Source of the DNA: Paracoccus acridae
GTDB taxonomy: Bacteria; Pseudomonadota; Alphaproteobacteria; Rhodobacterales; Rhodobacteraceae
Assembly (NCBI RefSeq): GCF_014642735.1
Contig: NZ_BMIV01000003.1
Span: forward strand, 62,001 to 126,000
Direction of reading: 5' to 3'
Length of the DNA: 64,000 nucleotides
Shown in pieces: positions 40,041-48,099 of this stretch (position 1 is the stretch's first letter; each line of letters opens with the position of its first letter). Position numbers and translations under genes: made by a program. The notes under the pieces are model-generated. The model searched no databases. It was given only the letters and a program-made list of their open reading frames with translations, and had not been told where the DNA came from.

Positions 40041-40913
40041 TCAGGCGCGTTTCGCGTCGTCGATCAGGCGCAGGATCATCGGCGTTAGGATCAGCTGCAT
40101 GGCGAGGTCGGTCTTGGGACCGGGAATGACGATCGAATTGGCCCGTGTCATCCAGGACCCGTCGATCATCTGGGTGAGGTAGGAAAAGTCGATGCCACGC
40201 GGGTTGCGAAAGCGGATCACCACCAGGCTTTCGTCGGCCGTGGGGATCCAGCGCGCGATGAAGGGGTTCGAGGTATCGACCACCGGCACCCGCTGGAAGT
40301 TGATGTCGGTCTGGGTGAACTGCGGGCAGATGCAATGCACATAGGCGTGCATCCGGCGCAGGATCGTGTCGGTCACGGCTTCCGTCGAATAGCCCCGGCT
40401 GGCCTTGTCGCGGTGGATCTTCTGGATCCACTCCAGGTTGATGACGGGCACCACGCCGATCTTCAGGTCGGCCAGACCCGCCAGGTTGACGCTGTCATTG
40501 ACCACAGCGCCGTGCAGCCCTTCGTAGAACAGCAGGTCCGAGCCTTCCTCGAATGGCGCCCAGTCGGTGAAGGTCCCGGGGGGCGTGCCCCAGCGTTCGG
40601 CCTCTCGGTCGTCATGGACGTAATGGCGCGTCTCGCCCCGGCCGGTTTCGCCATAGATGCGAAAGATCTCCTCCAGCTTTTCCAACTCGTTGGCGTCGAA
40701 GCTGAAATGGCTGAAGGTCTGGTCGCCCTCGGCCAGCCGTCGGGCCAGTTCGTCCTTCATGGCCTGGCGGTCGAAGCGGTGGAAGGCGTCGCCCTCGATG
40801 CTGACGGCGCGGATCCCTTCGCGGCGGAAGATCTGGTCGAAGGTGGTCTTGACGGTGGTCGTGCCAGCGCCGGAACTGCCGGTAACGGAAATGATGGGGT
40901 GCTTCTTGCTCAT
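40041..40913 (-). CDS. cbbP: Phosphoribulokinase
   Basis: A 290-residue kinase that makes ribulose 1,5-bisphosphate from ribulose 5-phosphate and ATP. The P-loop is GSSGAGTTT (12-20), with SIEGDAFHRFDR (38-49) containing the catalytic aspartate D42. FYEGLHG near residue 130 is the next conserved block. It is the class I bacterial type. The ATG at 40913 gives MSKKHPIISVTG; the longer frame extends into cbbF. It starts 7 bases after cbbF. Confidence 0.97.
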   Translation of the reverse strand: MSKKHPIISVTGSSGAGTTTVKTTFDQIFRREGIRAVSIEGDAFHRFDRQAMKDELARRLAEGDQTFSHFSFDANELEKLEEIFRIYGETGRGETRHYVHDDREAERWGTPPGTFTDWAPFEEGSDLLFYEGLHGAVVNDSVNLAGLADLKIGVVPVINLEWIQKIHRDKASRGYSTEAVTDTILRRMHAYVHCICPQFTQTDINFQRVPVVDTSNPFIARWIPTADESLVVIRFRNPRGIDFSYLTQMIDGSWMTRANSIVIPGPKTDLAMQLILTPMILRLIDDAKRA

Positions 40914-40920
40914 GATATCC

Positions 40921-41916
40921 TCAGGCCCGGAACAGGCCGCGATGGCCGAACAGGGCGGACACCTCGGCATCGGGCAGGTCGTGATAGGCGGCGACGCGGT
41001 CGACCTTTTCGGCCGATCCGAAAACCATGGGCGTGCGCCCGTGGAGGTCGGTGATAAGGGCGTCCAGGATCGGCAGCGCGCCGTCGGTCGCCCTGCCGCC
41101 CGCCTGTTCGATGACAAAGGCGATCGGCGCGCATTCGTACAGCATCCGCAGCCGGCCCTTTTCATAGCCTTTGCGGGCATCGGCCGGATACAGGAAGATC
41201 CCGCCCCGCATCAGGATCCGATGCGCCTCGGCCACCAGCGACGCGATCCAGCGCATGTTGAAGTTGCGTGCGCGCGGACCGTCGATCCCCGACAGGCAGT
41301 CGTCGATATAGGCGCGGATCGGGCGCGGCCAGTGGCGATAGTTGGAAGCGTTGATGGCGAATTCGAAGAAGCAGTCCGGCAGGGTGGCGCGGGGATCGGT
41401 CAGGTCGAAGCAGTCGGTGTCCGGGTTCAGCGTATAGATCTGCGTGCCGTCGCCAAAGCTGACCACCAGGCAGCAGCGCGGGCCATAGATGATGTATCCC
41501 CCGGCGATCAGGTCGCGGGCCGGGCGCAGGAAGCTGGCATCGGCCTGATCCGTGGCCGGATAGACCGCGAAGATCGTGCCGACCGAGACATTGGTGTCGA
41601 TGTTGGACGATCCGTCCAGCGGGTCGATGGCAAGTGCAAAGGCGCCGTCCGGCTGCATCGCGATGGGGGCGTCCTGTTCCTCGCTGGCATACCAGCGCAG
41701 CCCGGCATCGCGCAGGACATCGCGGAACAGCGCATCGGCTTGCACATCAAGCCGCTTCTGCCCGTCGCCGTCGCTGTTGGTCCCGACCTCGGCCGACAGG
41801 CTGCCATCGCCGCGCCGGATGACGCCCGTCAGTGTCGCGCCACCACGGGCCAAGGCCAGCATCAGCGGCCGGAACTGCAGCGGTATATGCGTGGTGTCGA
41901 TGCTGGGCGTCGTCAT
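40921..41916 (-). CDS. cbbF: Fructose-1,6-bisphosphatase, class I
   Basis: A 331-residue magnesium-dependent phosphatase for fructose and sedoheptulose bisphosphates. It has EEQDAPI near residue 75, [10 protein letters not shown] (about 97-106) with metal-binding aspartates, and a later GGIFLYPAD motif. It is the first gene of the cbb operon, divergent from cbbR across a 96-base spacer with an inverted repeat. An AGGGAGGGG site precedes the start at 41916. Confidence 0.96.
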   Translation of the reverse strand: MTTPSIDTTHIPLQFRPLMLALARGGATLTGVIRRGDGSLSAEVGTNSDGDGQKRLDVQADALFRDVLRDAGLRWYASEEQDAPIAMQPDGAFALAIDPLDGSSNIDTNVSVGTIFAVYPATDQADASFLRPARDLIAGGYIIYGPRCCLVVSFGDGTQIYTLNPDTDCFDLTDPRATLPDCFFEFAINASNYRHWPRPIRAYIDDCLSGIDGPRARNFNMRWIASLVAEAHRILMRGGIFLYPADARKGYEKGRLRMLYECAPIAFVIEQAGGRATDGALPILDALITDLHGRTPMVFGSAEKVDRVAAYHDLPDAEVSALFGHRGLFRA

Positions 41917-41981
41917 CAGCCCCTCCCTTGGCGTCTGGCAGGAGGAAGATTGACAGGCAGAGGTTTTCGAGGAAATTTAAT

Positions 41982-42000
41982 AATCTGAAAGACAGATTAG
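41982..42000. promoter_or_regulatory. Inverted repeat, likely CbbR operator
   Basis: TAATCT (41982-41987) and AGATTA (41995-42000) form a perfect inverted repeat with a 7-base spacer, so it contains T-N11-A, the LysR-type box. It lies 12 bases before the cbbR start and 65 bases upstream of cbbF, within the divergent spacer, which is AT-rich here. Confidence 0.65.
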
Positions 42001-42012
42001 ATTTCAGCGAAC

Positions 42013-42933
42013 ATGAAGCTTGACGGGATCAGCCTGCGCCAGTTGCGCTGCCTGCGCGCGGTGACCGACAGCGGCAGCCTAACGGGCGCGGCCGGCCTGC
42101 TGGGCCTGACCACGCCCGCGATCCACAGCCAGTTGCGGGGTTTGGAGGATCTGGCGGGCTGTCCGCTGGTCCAAAGGGCCGAACATGGCGCCTTTCGCCC
42201 GACACCCGCGGGCATGGCGCTGTTGCTGGCCGAATCGCAGGTCGCCACCGCCCTGGCCCGTGCGGGACGCGAAATCGGCGCCCTGCAGCAAGGCTATGTG
42301 GGAAGCGTGGTTCTGGGCGTGGTGTCCACCGGCAAGTATTTCGCCCCCGGCCTCGTCGCCCGCCTTCTGCGACTTTTGCCCCAGATCGAGGTGACGCTGC
42401 GCATCGGCAATCGCGATGCGATCCTGGCCTCGTTGGCCGGGGACGACCTGGATCTGGTCATCATGGGGCGGCCGCCGCGCGAACCGGCGGTCATCGCCGA
42501 CCCCATCGGCCCCCATCCGCATATCATCATCGCCGCCCCCGATCACCCGCTGGCCTATGCCGATCCAGTGATGCCGGGGGACCTGCTGGCCCAGACCTTC
42601 CTGTCGCGCGAGGAAGGGTCGGGCACCCGCATCCTGATGACCCGCTTCCTGGACCGCATCGGCGAGGGCGCGACCTGGCGCGCGGTGGAAATGGGCACGA
42701 ACGAGACGATCAAGCAGGCGGTGATCGCGGGCCTGGGGGTGGCGCTGATTTCCCAGCACACCGTTACCGAGGAATTGCGGTCTGGCCGCCTGATCGCCCT
42801 TCGCGGCATCGGACTGCCCATTCAGCGAAGCTGGTATCTGCTGCGCCGCGCCGACCGAGAGATGAGCGCGGCGACCGCCCGGATCCGCGACGAAACCCTG
42901 GCGATGCGCGGCAGCTTCCTGCCGCAGCTTTAA
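42013..42933 (+). CDS. cbbR: LysR-type regulator CbbR
   Basis: A 306-residue LysR regulator of the Calvin operon. The N-terminal winged helix-turn-helix covers residues 1-65, with LRQLRCLRAVTDSGSLTGAA and TTPAIHSQLRGLE. The effector domain (about 90-300) starts with GSVVLGVVSTGKYFAPGLVA. It is divergent from cbbF, the usual arrangement. The C-terminus overlaps flgD by 4 bases on the other strand. Known CbbR proteins sense metabolites such as NADPH or RuBP. Confidence 0.93.
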   Translation: MKLDGISLRQLRCLRAVTDSGSLTGAAGLLGLTTPAIHSQLRGLEDLAGCPLVQRAEHGAFRPTPAGMALLLAESQVATALARAGREIGALQQGYVGSVVLGVVSTGKYFAPGLVARLLRLLPQIEVTLRIGNRDAILASLAGDDLDLVIMGRPPREPAVIADPIGPHPHIIIAAPDHPLAYADPVMPGDLLAQTFLSREEGSGTRILMTRFLDRIGEGATWRAVEMGTNETIKQAVIAGLGVALISQHTVTEELRSGRLIALRGIGLPIQRSWYLLRRADREMSAATARIRDETLAMRGSFLPQL

Positions 42934-43595
42934 TCCGCGCCGCGCAGCGCTTCGATGTCGCTGGCAAGCGCCGATCCGCCGCCCTCGAAGATCAGCTCGA
43001 TGCCTCGGTTGCCAAGCTCGGCTTCGGCCACGCGGACATAGGCGCCAACCGCGTCCTCCGAGATCACCTCGCCCGCGCGGCTGCTTTCGATCACGAAGGA
43101 ATAACGCCCGTCGGCCAGCTTTTCACCACCATTGCCGCGGCCGAACCAGTCGATCTGCCCCTCGCCCGGGCCGATTTCCTCGCGCGAGACCTCGGATCCC
43201 GCTTCGTTCAGCACCACAAGCGTCACGCTGTCGGCCCGGCTGTCTGGCGCGATGTCCAGCGTCAGCGCCTTGTCCCCGAACCAGACGGGTTCGGTGGTGC
43301 GCACCTCTTTCCCGATCCAATCCGCCAGTTGTCCCAGGCTGCCGCCGGACTGCATCAGCATCATCTGCAGAAGCTTGTTGGTCTGCGCCTGCTGCTCGAC
43401 ACCCGAGAATGTCGCAAGCTGGACCGCAAAGTCGCTGCCCTCCATCGGGTTCAGCGGATCCTGGTTCTTCAACTGCGTTGTCAGCATTCTCAGGAAAGTA
43501 TCGAAATTCGTCGATCCGGCTGCTGTCGCGCCTGCCGTCATGGGAGCGGCGCCCCCGGACGAGGGGATCGTGCTGGCGGTGATTGCGGAAACCAA
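42930..43595 (-). CDS. flgD: Flagellar hook assembly protein FlgD
   Basis: A 221-residue hook-cap scaffold protein. The conserved N-terminal FlgD region is FDTFLRMLTTQLKNQDPLNP (31-50), then EGSDFAVQLATFSGVEQQ; the rest forms the FlgD Ig/tudor-like domains with DWFGRGNGGEKLADGRYSF. The start at 43595 opens with a serine/alanine-rich tail. It lies 12 bases downstream of fliK. The gene converges on cbbR, sharing 4 bases. Confidence 0.92.
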   Translation of the reverse strand: MVSAITASTIPSSGGAAPMTAGATAAGSTNFDTFLRMLTTQLKNQDPLNPMEGSDFAVQLATFSGVEQQAQTNKLLQMMLMQSGGSLGQLADWIGKEVRTTEPVWFGDKALTLDIAPDSRADSVTLVVLNEAGSEVSREEIGPGEGQIDWFGRGNGGEKLADGRYSFVIESSRAGEVISEDAVGAYVRVAEAELGNRGIELIFEGGGSALASDIEALRGAD

Positions 43596-43607
43596 GCGAT
43601 TCTCCTT

Positions 43608-44522
43608 TCAGATGCGAATGTCCAGCCGGGCCGGAACCCCCAAAGGCGGCCAGACCAGCGGGACCGAAATCGATTCGGCCATGTCGAACCCCTGCTGGAT
43701 ACCGTCGGGCAGGGATTGCCTGCCCCCCGATCCATCCGAACCGTCGCCCTGGAATTCAAAGGACGCACCGGCCATGCCCGCATCGCCGAAACATTCCTGC
43801 AGGAACGTGGCATTACGGCGCAGCTGATCCAGCACTTCGGGTCGTTCGGCCCAGATCAGCACATGCGGATTGTGTTCGGGCCCGGACATGACCATGCGGA
43901 TCCTGCCCAGTTCCTCGGGCGCCAGGACCACCTCGATCCGATCCTCGCGGGCGGTCACCACGGCTTCGGCAATCTGCTGCGAGATCGCGGCCACAGGGAT
44001 TTTCGGCGATGAAGGATGCAAGGGGGCGGGCGCGATTTCTTTCCCTCTGACCGTGGCAGGCAGCGGCGAATCGGCCAGAAGGGCATCGACGACAGGGACA
44101 TCAACCGGAAAGGCCTCGACGGGGCCGGCCCCGGCATCGGGCTGCACGACCCCCTCGGCGGCCGAGAAGAAATCCGGGGACGTGCCGGCAAGGATTCGCA
44201 CATCCCCTCCGGGCATGTCAGGCACCTTCCGGGCCTGAGCAGTCGGCTCGGCTTCTGCCGGTGGGGATTCGCGCAGGGTGCTCGTGACTCCCGACAGGTC
44301 CTCGATCAGCATCTGCAACCGGTCCTGCGGCGGCATGTCGGCCGGCTGTGCATCCGGGGCAACCGGATCGGCGGCAAGCTCCTCCGACGAGGCTTCATCG
44401 ACCGTGAAGGCGATGTCTGACGCGGGCTCCCCCTCGATCCCCGTTTCGATGGGTGTGGCAGATGCCGCAGGCACGGCGATCGGAAGAACCGCAGCAACGG
44501 GTAAAATGGAACACTCGGACAT
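43608..44522 (-). CDS. fliK: Flagellar hook-length control protein FliK
   Basis: A 304-residue protein with a disordered, acidic, alanine/proline-rich N-terminal half and a globular C-terminal domain. The latter has EVVLAPEELGRIRMVMSG (about 197-214), the FliK motif that contacts FlhB and switches export from hook to filament proteins. The C-terminus (FDMAESISVPLVWPP) is more variable. It is short for FliK but within alphaproteobacterial range. It is divergent from the rod-binding protein gene, with a 106-base spacer. Confidence 0.8.
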   Translation of the reverse strand: MSECSILPVAAVLPIAVPAASATPIETGIEGEPASDIAFTVDEASSEELAADPVAPDAQPADMPPQDRLQMLIEDLSGVTSTLRESPPAEAEPTAQARKVPDMPGGDVRILAGTSPDFFSAAEGVVQPDAGAGPVEAFPVDVPVVDALLADSPLPATVRGKEIAPAPLHPSSPKIPVAAISQQIAEAVVTAREDRIEVVLAPEELGRIRMVMSGPEHNPHVLIWAERPEVLDQLRRNATFLQECFGDAGMAGASFEFQGDGSDGSGGRQSLPDGIQQGFDMAESISVPLVWPPLGVPARLDIRI

Positions 44523-44628
44523 GGGTTGATCCCTGGACTGACCAGCCCAGAGATAAGGCCGAGTCCTTACGATTTATTTACTGCAAGAGGCTAGTCCTGA
44601 AAAATATCCGCAAATCAGGAAACTTCCC

Positions 44629-44868
44629 ATGCAGGTAAACCAGGCTTCAACTTTCCCGGTCACCGTGCCGACACAACGCCCGCCATCGGAACAGCTGGAA
44701 CAGGCTTTTCTGGAAGAAATGCTGAAATACTGCGGCCCGAAATCCAATACCGGCGCCTTTGGCGGCGGGATCGGAGAGGATCAGTTTTCCAGTTTCCTGA
44801 TCCAGGAACAGGCGGCCGTTCTGGCAAGGCAGCTTGATTTCGGATTCGCAAAGGAGCTGGCGCAATGA
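44629..44868 (+). CDS. Rod-binding protein (FlgJ N-terminal domain-like / CheL)
   Basis: A 79-residue protein equivalent to the rod-scaffold half of FlgJ without a muramidase domain. The family motif is LEQAFLEEMLKYCGPK (22-37), and a GGGIGEDQFSSFLIQEQA segment (45-62) follows. Small stand-alone versions, called CheL in some alphaproteobacteria, are normal. The ATG at 44629 follows AAACTTCCC with no clear ribosome site. Its stop overlaps the next gene at ATGA. Confidence 0.8.
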   Translation: MQVNQASTFPVTVPTQRPPSEQLEQAFLEEMLKYCGPKSNTGAFGGGIGEDQFSSFLIQEQAAVLARQLDFGFAKELAQ

Positions 44869-45182
44869 AACCCAAGCATCGCCAGCTTCTGGACGGCGTG
44901 GAGCAGGCCATCATCCAGGGCAACGGGGCCCTGGCGCTTGACCGGATCGAAGCACTTGCCCGGCAACTGGAACGCGACGGCCTGGACGACGCATCCAAGG
45001 CGAAGATGGAGAAAACCTTGCAGCACCTGCTGCGCCTGGCCAAGGATTCGGCGCGCGGCACGCAACGGGCGATCGACCAGATCCGGGATATCGTGAAAAA
45101 CGCCCGCAGCCTGCAAACCTATGACCAGACGGGCCAGCGCCACAATACGCCGACCCAAGCCATCCTGGCGCAACGGTTTTAA
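44865..45182 (+). CDS. FlgN-like flagellar chaperone, tentative
   Basis: A 105-residue all-helical, charged protein. It has a long helix with LERDGLDDASKAKMEKTLQHL and a basic C-terminus, fitting the FlgN family of export chaperones for hook-filament junction proteins. It overlaps the rod-binding gene by 4 bases and lies upstream of flagellin, where small flagellar chaperones are expected. The family assignment rests mainly on size, helicity and context rather than a diagnostic motif. Confidence 0.6.
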   Translation: MKPKHRQLLDGVEQAIIQGNGALALDRIEALARQLERDGLDDASKAKMEKTLQHLLRLAKDSARGTQRAIDQIRDIVKNARSLQTYDQTGQRHNTPTQAILAQRF

Positions 45183-45321
45183 GTAAAATGCGCCGCTTTC
45201 AACCTTTGAGAGAGTGGAACAAATTCACTATCCATCAATCACCGGCTGCTAGCACTGCGGTCATGCCCAAAGTGGCACAGGGATAAACGCCCAAGGTCAG
45301 AAGGCCAGTCGTCACAATCAC

Positions 45322-45336
45322 GGATGCAAAGCATCC
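45322..45336 (+). promoter_or_regulatory. Flagellin 5' leader hairpin
   Basis: GGATGC (45322-45327) and GCATCC (45331-45336) form a perfect 6-bp stem with an AAA loop, 18 bases before the flagellin ATG and next to its GAGGA ribosome site. FlbT, encoded downstream, is known in related bacteria to bind flagellin leader RNA, so this hairpin is a candidate target. Confidence 0.5.
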
Positions 45337-45354
45337 ATTATATCCGAGGATAAG

Positions 45355-46206
45355 ATGTCCAGTATTCTGACCAACAACGGCGCCATCGTTGCCCTGCAGA
45401 CCCTGAAGAACGTGAACTCCAGCCTCAACAAGGCGCAGTCCGAGATTTCGACCGGCAAGTCGATCAATTCGGCCAAGGACAACTCGGCCGTGTGGGCGAT
45501 TTCCAAGATCATGGAAGCCGACCAATCTTCAGCCAAGGCCATTCAAAGTTCCTTGAACGTTGCCGGTGCGACGGTTCAGACGGCTGTCGATGGGGCTGAT
45601 CTGGTTGTCAAAACCCTGACCGAGATGAAAGACTTGGCAGCCCGGGCCGGAACGGATGGTTACTCTTTTGCTAAGGTGCAGGCCGACATCACAGCAAAGA
45701 CCGCAGTTATCACAGCGACGATTGCAGGGACGCAAATGAATGGTGTCAACCTGCTGAATACGAATGGTGTGAATGGTGGTGCGACCTATACGGTGCTGTC
45801 TTCGCTGAACCGCAGTGCTACTGCCCTAACTGCTGGAACTGGTGGCAACATCGCGGTTGCTTCGGTTGACTTTCAGGCAAATGTGCTTGCAGGTGCGAAT
45901 GCTCTTACTGCCATTACAGACCGCGCTTCGGCTGAAGCAGCTGTGCTTAAGCTTGAGGACAACCTGCAAACTGCCGTGAACGGCTCGGCTGCTCTCGGCG
46001 CCAAGGCAAAGCAGATTGAAGAACAGTCGAACTTTATTGGCAAGCTGGCCGACTCTCTGAAAGCGGGCGTGGGCTCGCTGGTGGATGCCGACATGGAAGA
46101 AGCTTCGGCTCGCCTGCAAGCCCTACAGACCCAGCAGCAGTTGGGCATCCAAGCGCTTTCGATTGCCAACCAGGCGCCTTCGGCAATCCTGTCCCTGTTC
46201 CGCTGA
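45355..46206 (+). CDS. fliC: Flagellin
   Basis: A 283-residue filament protein. Conserved D0/D1 segments are at both ends: SILTNNGAIVALQTLKNVNS and ISTGKSINSAKDNSA at the N-terminus, and ASARLQALQTQQQLGIQALS with SIANQAP to the C-terminus. The central variable domain (about 105-200) is alanine/threonine-rich, and its codons are noticeably more AT-rich than the ends, a common sign of diversifying recombination. It starts at ATG 45355 after GAGGA. A strong hairpin follows, so it may be a mainly monocistronic message. flaF and flbT follow. Confidence 0.95.
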   Translation: MSSILTNNGAIVALQTLKNVNSSLNKAQSEISTGKSINSAKDNSAVWAISKIMEADQSSAKAIQSSLNVAGATVQTAVDGADLVVKTLTEMKDLAARAGTDGYSFAKVQADITAKTAVITATIAGTQMNGVNLLNTNGVNGGATYTVLSSLNRSATALTAGTGGNIAVASVDFQANVLAGANALTAITDRASAEAAVLKLEDNLQTAVNGSAALGAKAKQIEEQSNFIGKLADSLKAGVGSLVDADMEEASARLQALQTQQQLGIQALSIANQAPSAILSLFR

Positions 46207-46221
46207 TTTTCAAGACTCGCA

Positions 46222-46242
46222 GGGGCGCCCCAGTGGCGCCCC
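46222..46242 (+). terminator. Hairpin after the flagellin gene
   Basis: GGGGCGCC (46222-46229) pairs perfectly with GGCGCCCC (46235-46242) around CCAGT. There is no long T-run, so it may act as a partial terminator or an mRNA 3' stabiliser that favours flagellin over flaF. Confidence 0.6.
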
Positions 46243-46278
46243 GCTTCTGCTGAACCCTTAAGATCAGGATGATCAACC

Positions 46279-46644
46279 TTGAACGCGGTCCCGTCTTCTT
46301 CCGCCAATGGATATGGCAGCAACGTCGTCCGCACTGCGCGTGACGCCGAATACGATGTCTTCTCCCGCGTCACACGCATGTTGCTCCAGGCTGATGAAAC
46401 CGGGTACGGCCCGGACCGGATCGCGGCAGTGGACAAGAACAACCAACTGTGGACCATTCTTGCCAGCGACCTTGCAGACCCCGGCAACACGCTGCCCGAT
46501 CAGGTCCGTGCAGGGCTGCTGTCATTAGCGGGATTTTCATTGCGCCACGGTCACCAAGCCTTGGCCGGAAAAGTCAGCCTTGCCCCGCTGATCGACATCA
46601 ACATGGCCATGATGCGCGGCCTGCGCCAGGAGGCCGTGGCATGA
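46279..46644 (+). CDS. flaF: Flagellar biosynthesis regulator FlaF
   Basis: A 121-residue protein required for flagellin production in alphaproteobacteria, acting opposite to FlbT. Residues include ARDAEYDVFSRVTRML (about 20-35) and WTILASDLADPGNTLP (about 58-73), which match FlaF. It begins with TTG at 46279, with AGGAT upstream; the near ATG at 46269 is out of frame. Its stop overlaps the flbT start by 4 bases. The weak start codon fits a dosage-sensitive regulator. Confidence 0.88.
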   Translation: MNAVPSSSANGYGSNVVRTARDAEYDVFSRVTRMLLQADETGYGPDRIAAVDKNNQLWTILASDLADPGNTLPDQVRAGLLSLAGFSLRHGHQALAGKVSLAPLIDINMAMMRGLRQEAVA

Positions 46645-47045
46645 GCGGCCTTGTCCTGAAACTGGCCCCCAACGAACGGGTGCTGATCAACGGCGCCGTC
46701 ATCGAGAACGGTGACCGCAGGTCCAAGATCGCGATCCGCACGCCGAATGCGCATGTCCTGCGGCTGAAGGACGCCATTCACCCTGACCGCGCCAACACCC
46801 CTGTCGGCCGGGCATGCTACATCGCCCAGCTGATCCTGTCGGGCGACGCCGAACTTGCCGAAGGCAAGCGCCAACTGCTTCTGGCAGTCACGCAACTTGC
46901 CGTGGTCTTCGAAGATGCCGACAGCCAGGCCATCCTGCACGAGGCGCGGGCCAATATCGAAGCCGGCGCCATCTATCCAGCTTTGCGCCGGTTGCGCGAT
47001 CTGTTGCCCGAGGAAGACCGCCTTATCCAGATTCGCCGTCAGTGA
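46641..47045 (+). CDS. flbT: Flagellin mRNA regulator FlbT
   Basis: A 134-residue RNA-binding regulator that represses or promotes flagellin translation depending on the species. The signature segment is LKLAPNERVLINGAVIENGD (6-25), followed by PNAHVLRLKDAI. Its start, ATG 46641, overlaps the flaF stop and follows CAGGAGG. The likely target is the flagellin leader at 45322-45354. Confidence 0.92.
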   Translation: MSGLVLKLAPNERVLINGAVIENGDRRSKIAIRTPNAHVLRLKDAIHPDRANTPVGRACYIAQLILSGDAELAEGKRQLLLAVTQLAVVFEDADSQAILHEARANIEAGAIYPALRRLRDLLPEEDRLIQIRRQ

Positions 47046-47052
47046 GGGCGCC

Positions 47053-47823
47053 ATGACTGCAATCACCGTGGGATTGGGCGGCCTGGCAGGGTGGCGGGTC
47101 TTGCAAAGGATGGAAGCCCGACAGGTCGAGGCAACGGCCAAGGATCCCGTGGTCCAGCGCGCGGCGGCCTATTTCAGGGACAATCTCTCCACCAAGACGA
47201 CGACAGATGCCCTGGTGGGCGATTACAAGATGTTGCAGGTGGCGCTTGGCGCCTTCGGCCTGGACACGGACATTGCCAACAAGGCCTTCATCCGCAAGGT
47301 TCTGGATTCGGATCTGGGTGACCGTGCCTCTCTGGCAAACAGGCTGGGCGACAAGCGTTACCTGAAATTTGCCGAGGCATTCAAGAATATCGGCAACGCT
47401 GCCGCGACCGGCCAGGCGATCACGGATGCCTATGTGCAACGGCAATTCGAAAAGCGTGTGGGCGAAGGAAACGAAAGCTATCGGCTGGCCCTGAATGCGC
47501 GCAATGAAATGAAGGCATTTGCGGCGCGCACCTCTAGCGACAAGACGATGTGGTACGAGGTGTTGGGCAACAAGGCGCTTCGAACGGTTTTCGAGGGCGC
47601 CTTGGGGATGAACAGTTCAATCGCCAACTTGCCGATCGACCGGCAATTGGAAATGTTCGTCTCCGCGTCGGAACGTGTGCTTGGCAGCAGCAGCTTTTCC
47701 GAAATCGGCACAATCGAAAAGATCGACAAGCTGGTTACACGCTATCTTGCCTTGTCACAGATTCAGACCAACACGACCAGCACCCGTTACAGCGCCGCCC
47801 TCAGCCTGTTGTCGCAGCGCTGA
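47053..47823 (+). CDS. DUF1217 family flagellar-associated protein
   Basis: A 256-residue protein matching the DUF1217 family that appears in alphaproteobacterial flagellar clusters. It has AYFRDNLSTKTTTDALVGDY (39-58), LQVALGAFGLDTDIANKAF (61-79) and DRASLANRLGDKRYLKFAEA (90-109). No signal peptide. Its exact job is unknown to me; secretion through the flagellar exporter or a role in hook/rod assembly would fit the location. It starts 7 bases after flbT. Confidence 0.8.
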   Translation: MTAITVGLGGLAGWRVLQRMEARQVEATAKDPVVQRAAAYFRDNLSTKTTTDALVGDYKMLQVALGAFGLDTDIANKAFIRKVLDSDLGDRASLANRLGDKRYLKFAEAFKNIGNAAATGQAITDAYVQRQFEKRVGEGNESYRLALNARNEMKAFAARTSSDKTMWYEVLGNKALRTVFEGALGMNSSIANLPIDRQLEMFVSASERVLGSSSFSEIGTIEKIDKLVTRYLALSQIQTNTTSTRYSAALSLLSQR

Positions 47824-48060
47824 TCGTCGAAAGGGTTAAAGGAGAGGCAAACGAGAATGCGCAGCCGGGATGCCTTACCTGCGCCTCCAAGCTTGCTTCT
47901 GTGCCGCTCCGATCAGAAAATACGTGATTGTTCCCGGCCCAGTGCTTCAGGTTCTTCGAGCATTGGCGGCATGAATTGCAACCCGTGCAATCGAGAAGAA
48001 GTCGCCACAGTGGGCGCATGGCCTGCAAGGCGACATGCTGACCGCGTGCCACAACGTTGG
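47824..48060. other. Unassigned spacer between DUF1217 gene and aldehyde dehydrogenase terminator
   Basis: These 237 bases hold no recognisable gene. A 69-codon plus-strand frame (47857-48066) has a distant GGAG but no family resemblance and ends inside the terminator. Short cysteine-rich frames on the minus strand are equally unconvincing. Confidence 0.5.
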
Positions 48061-48092
48061 ACGTGAAGCGGGCCGGATGGCCCGCTTCACGT
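48061..48092. terminator. 13-bp perfect hairpin terminator downstream of aldehyde dehydrogenase
   Basis: ACGTGAAGCGGGC (48061-48073) and GCCCGCTTCACGT (48080-48092) pair fully around CGGATG. It lies 8 bases after the end of the minus-strand dehydrogenase gene and would also end transcripts from the flagellar genes. Confidence 0.75.
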
Positions 48093-48099
48093 CATGCAA

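Noticed and set aside
38082..40088. 668-codon open frame antisense to transketolase
   Set aside because: Transketolase motifs are intact on the minus strand; the plus frame is a composition artefact.
45270..45310. TGGCAC near 45274 upstream of flagellin as a sigma-54 promoter
   Set aside because: The GG to GC spacing does not give the required 10 bases, and no TTGC-like -12 element is in register.
45288..45320. TAAA near 45289 with a GCC-like element as a sigma-28 flagellar promoter
   Set aside because: The spacing and the -10 sequence differ too much from TAAA-N15-GCCGATAA.
47857..48066. 69-codon plus-strand frame after the DUF1217 gene
   Set aside because: The ribosome site is too distant, there is no family resemblance, and it ends in the 13-bp terminator stem.
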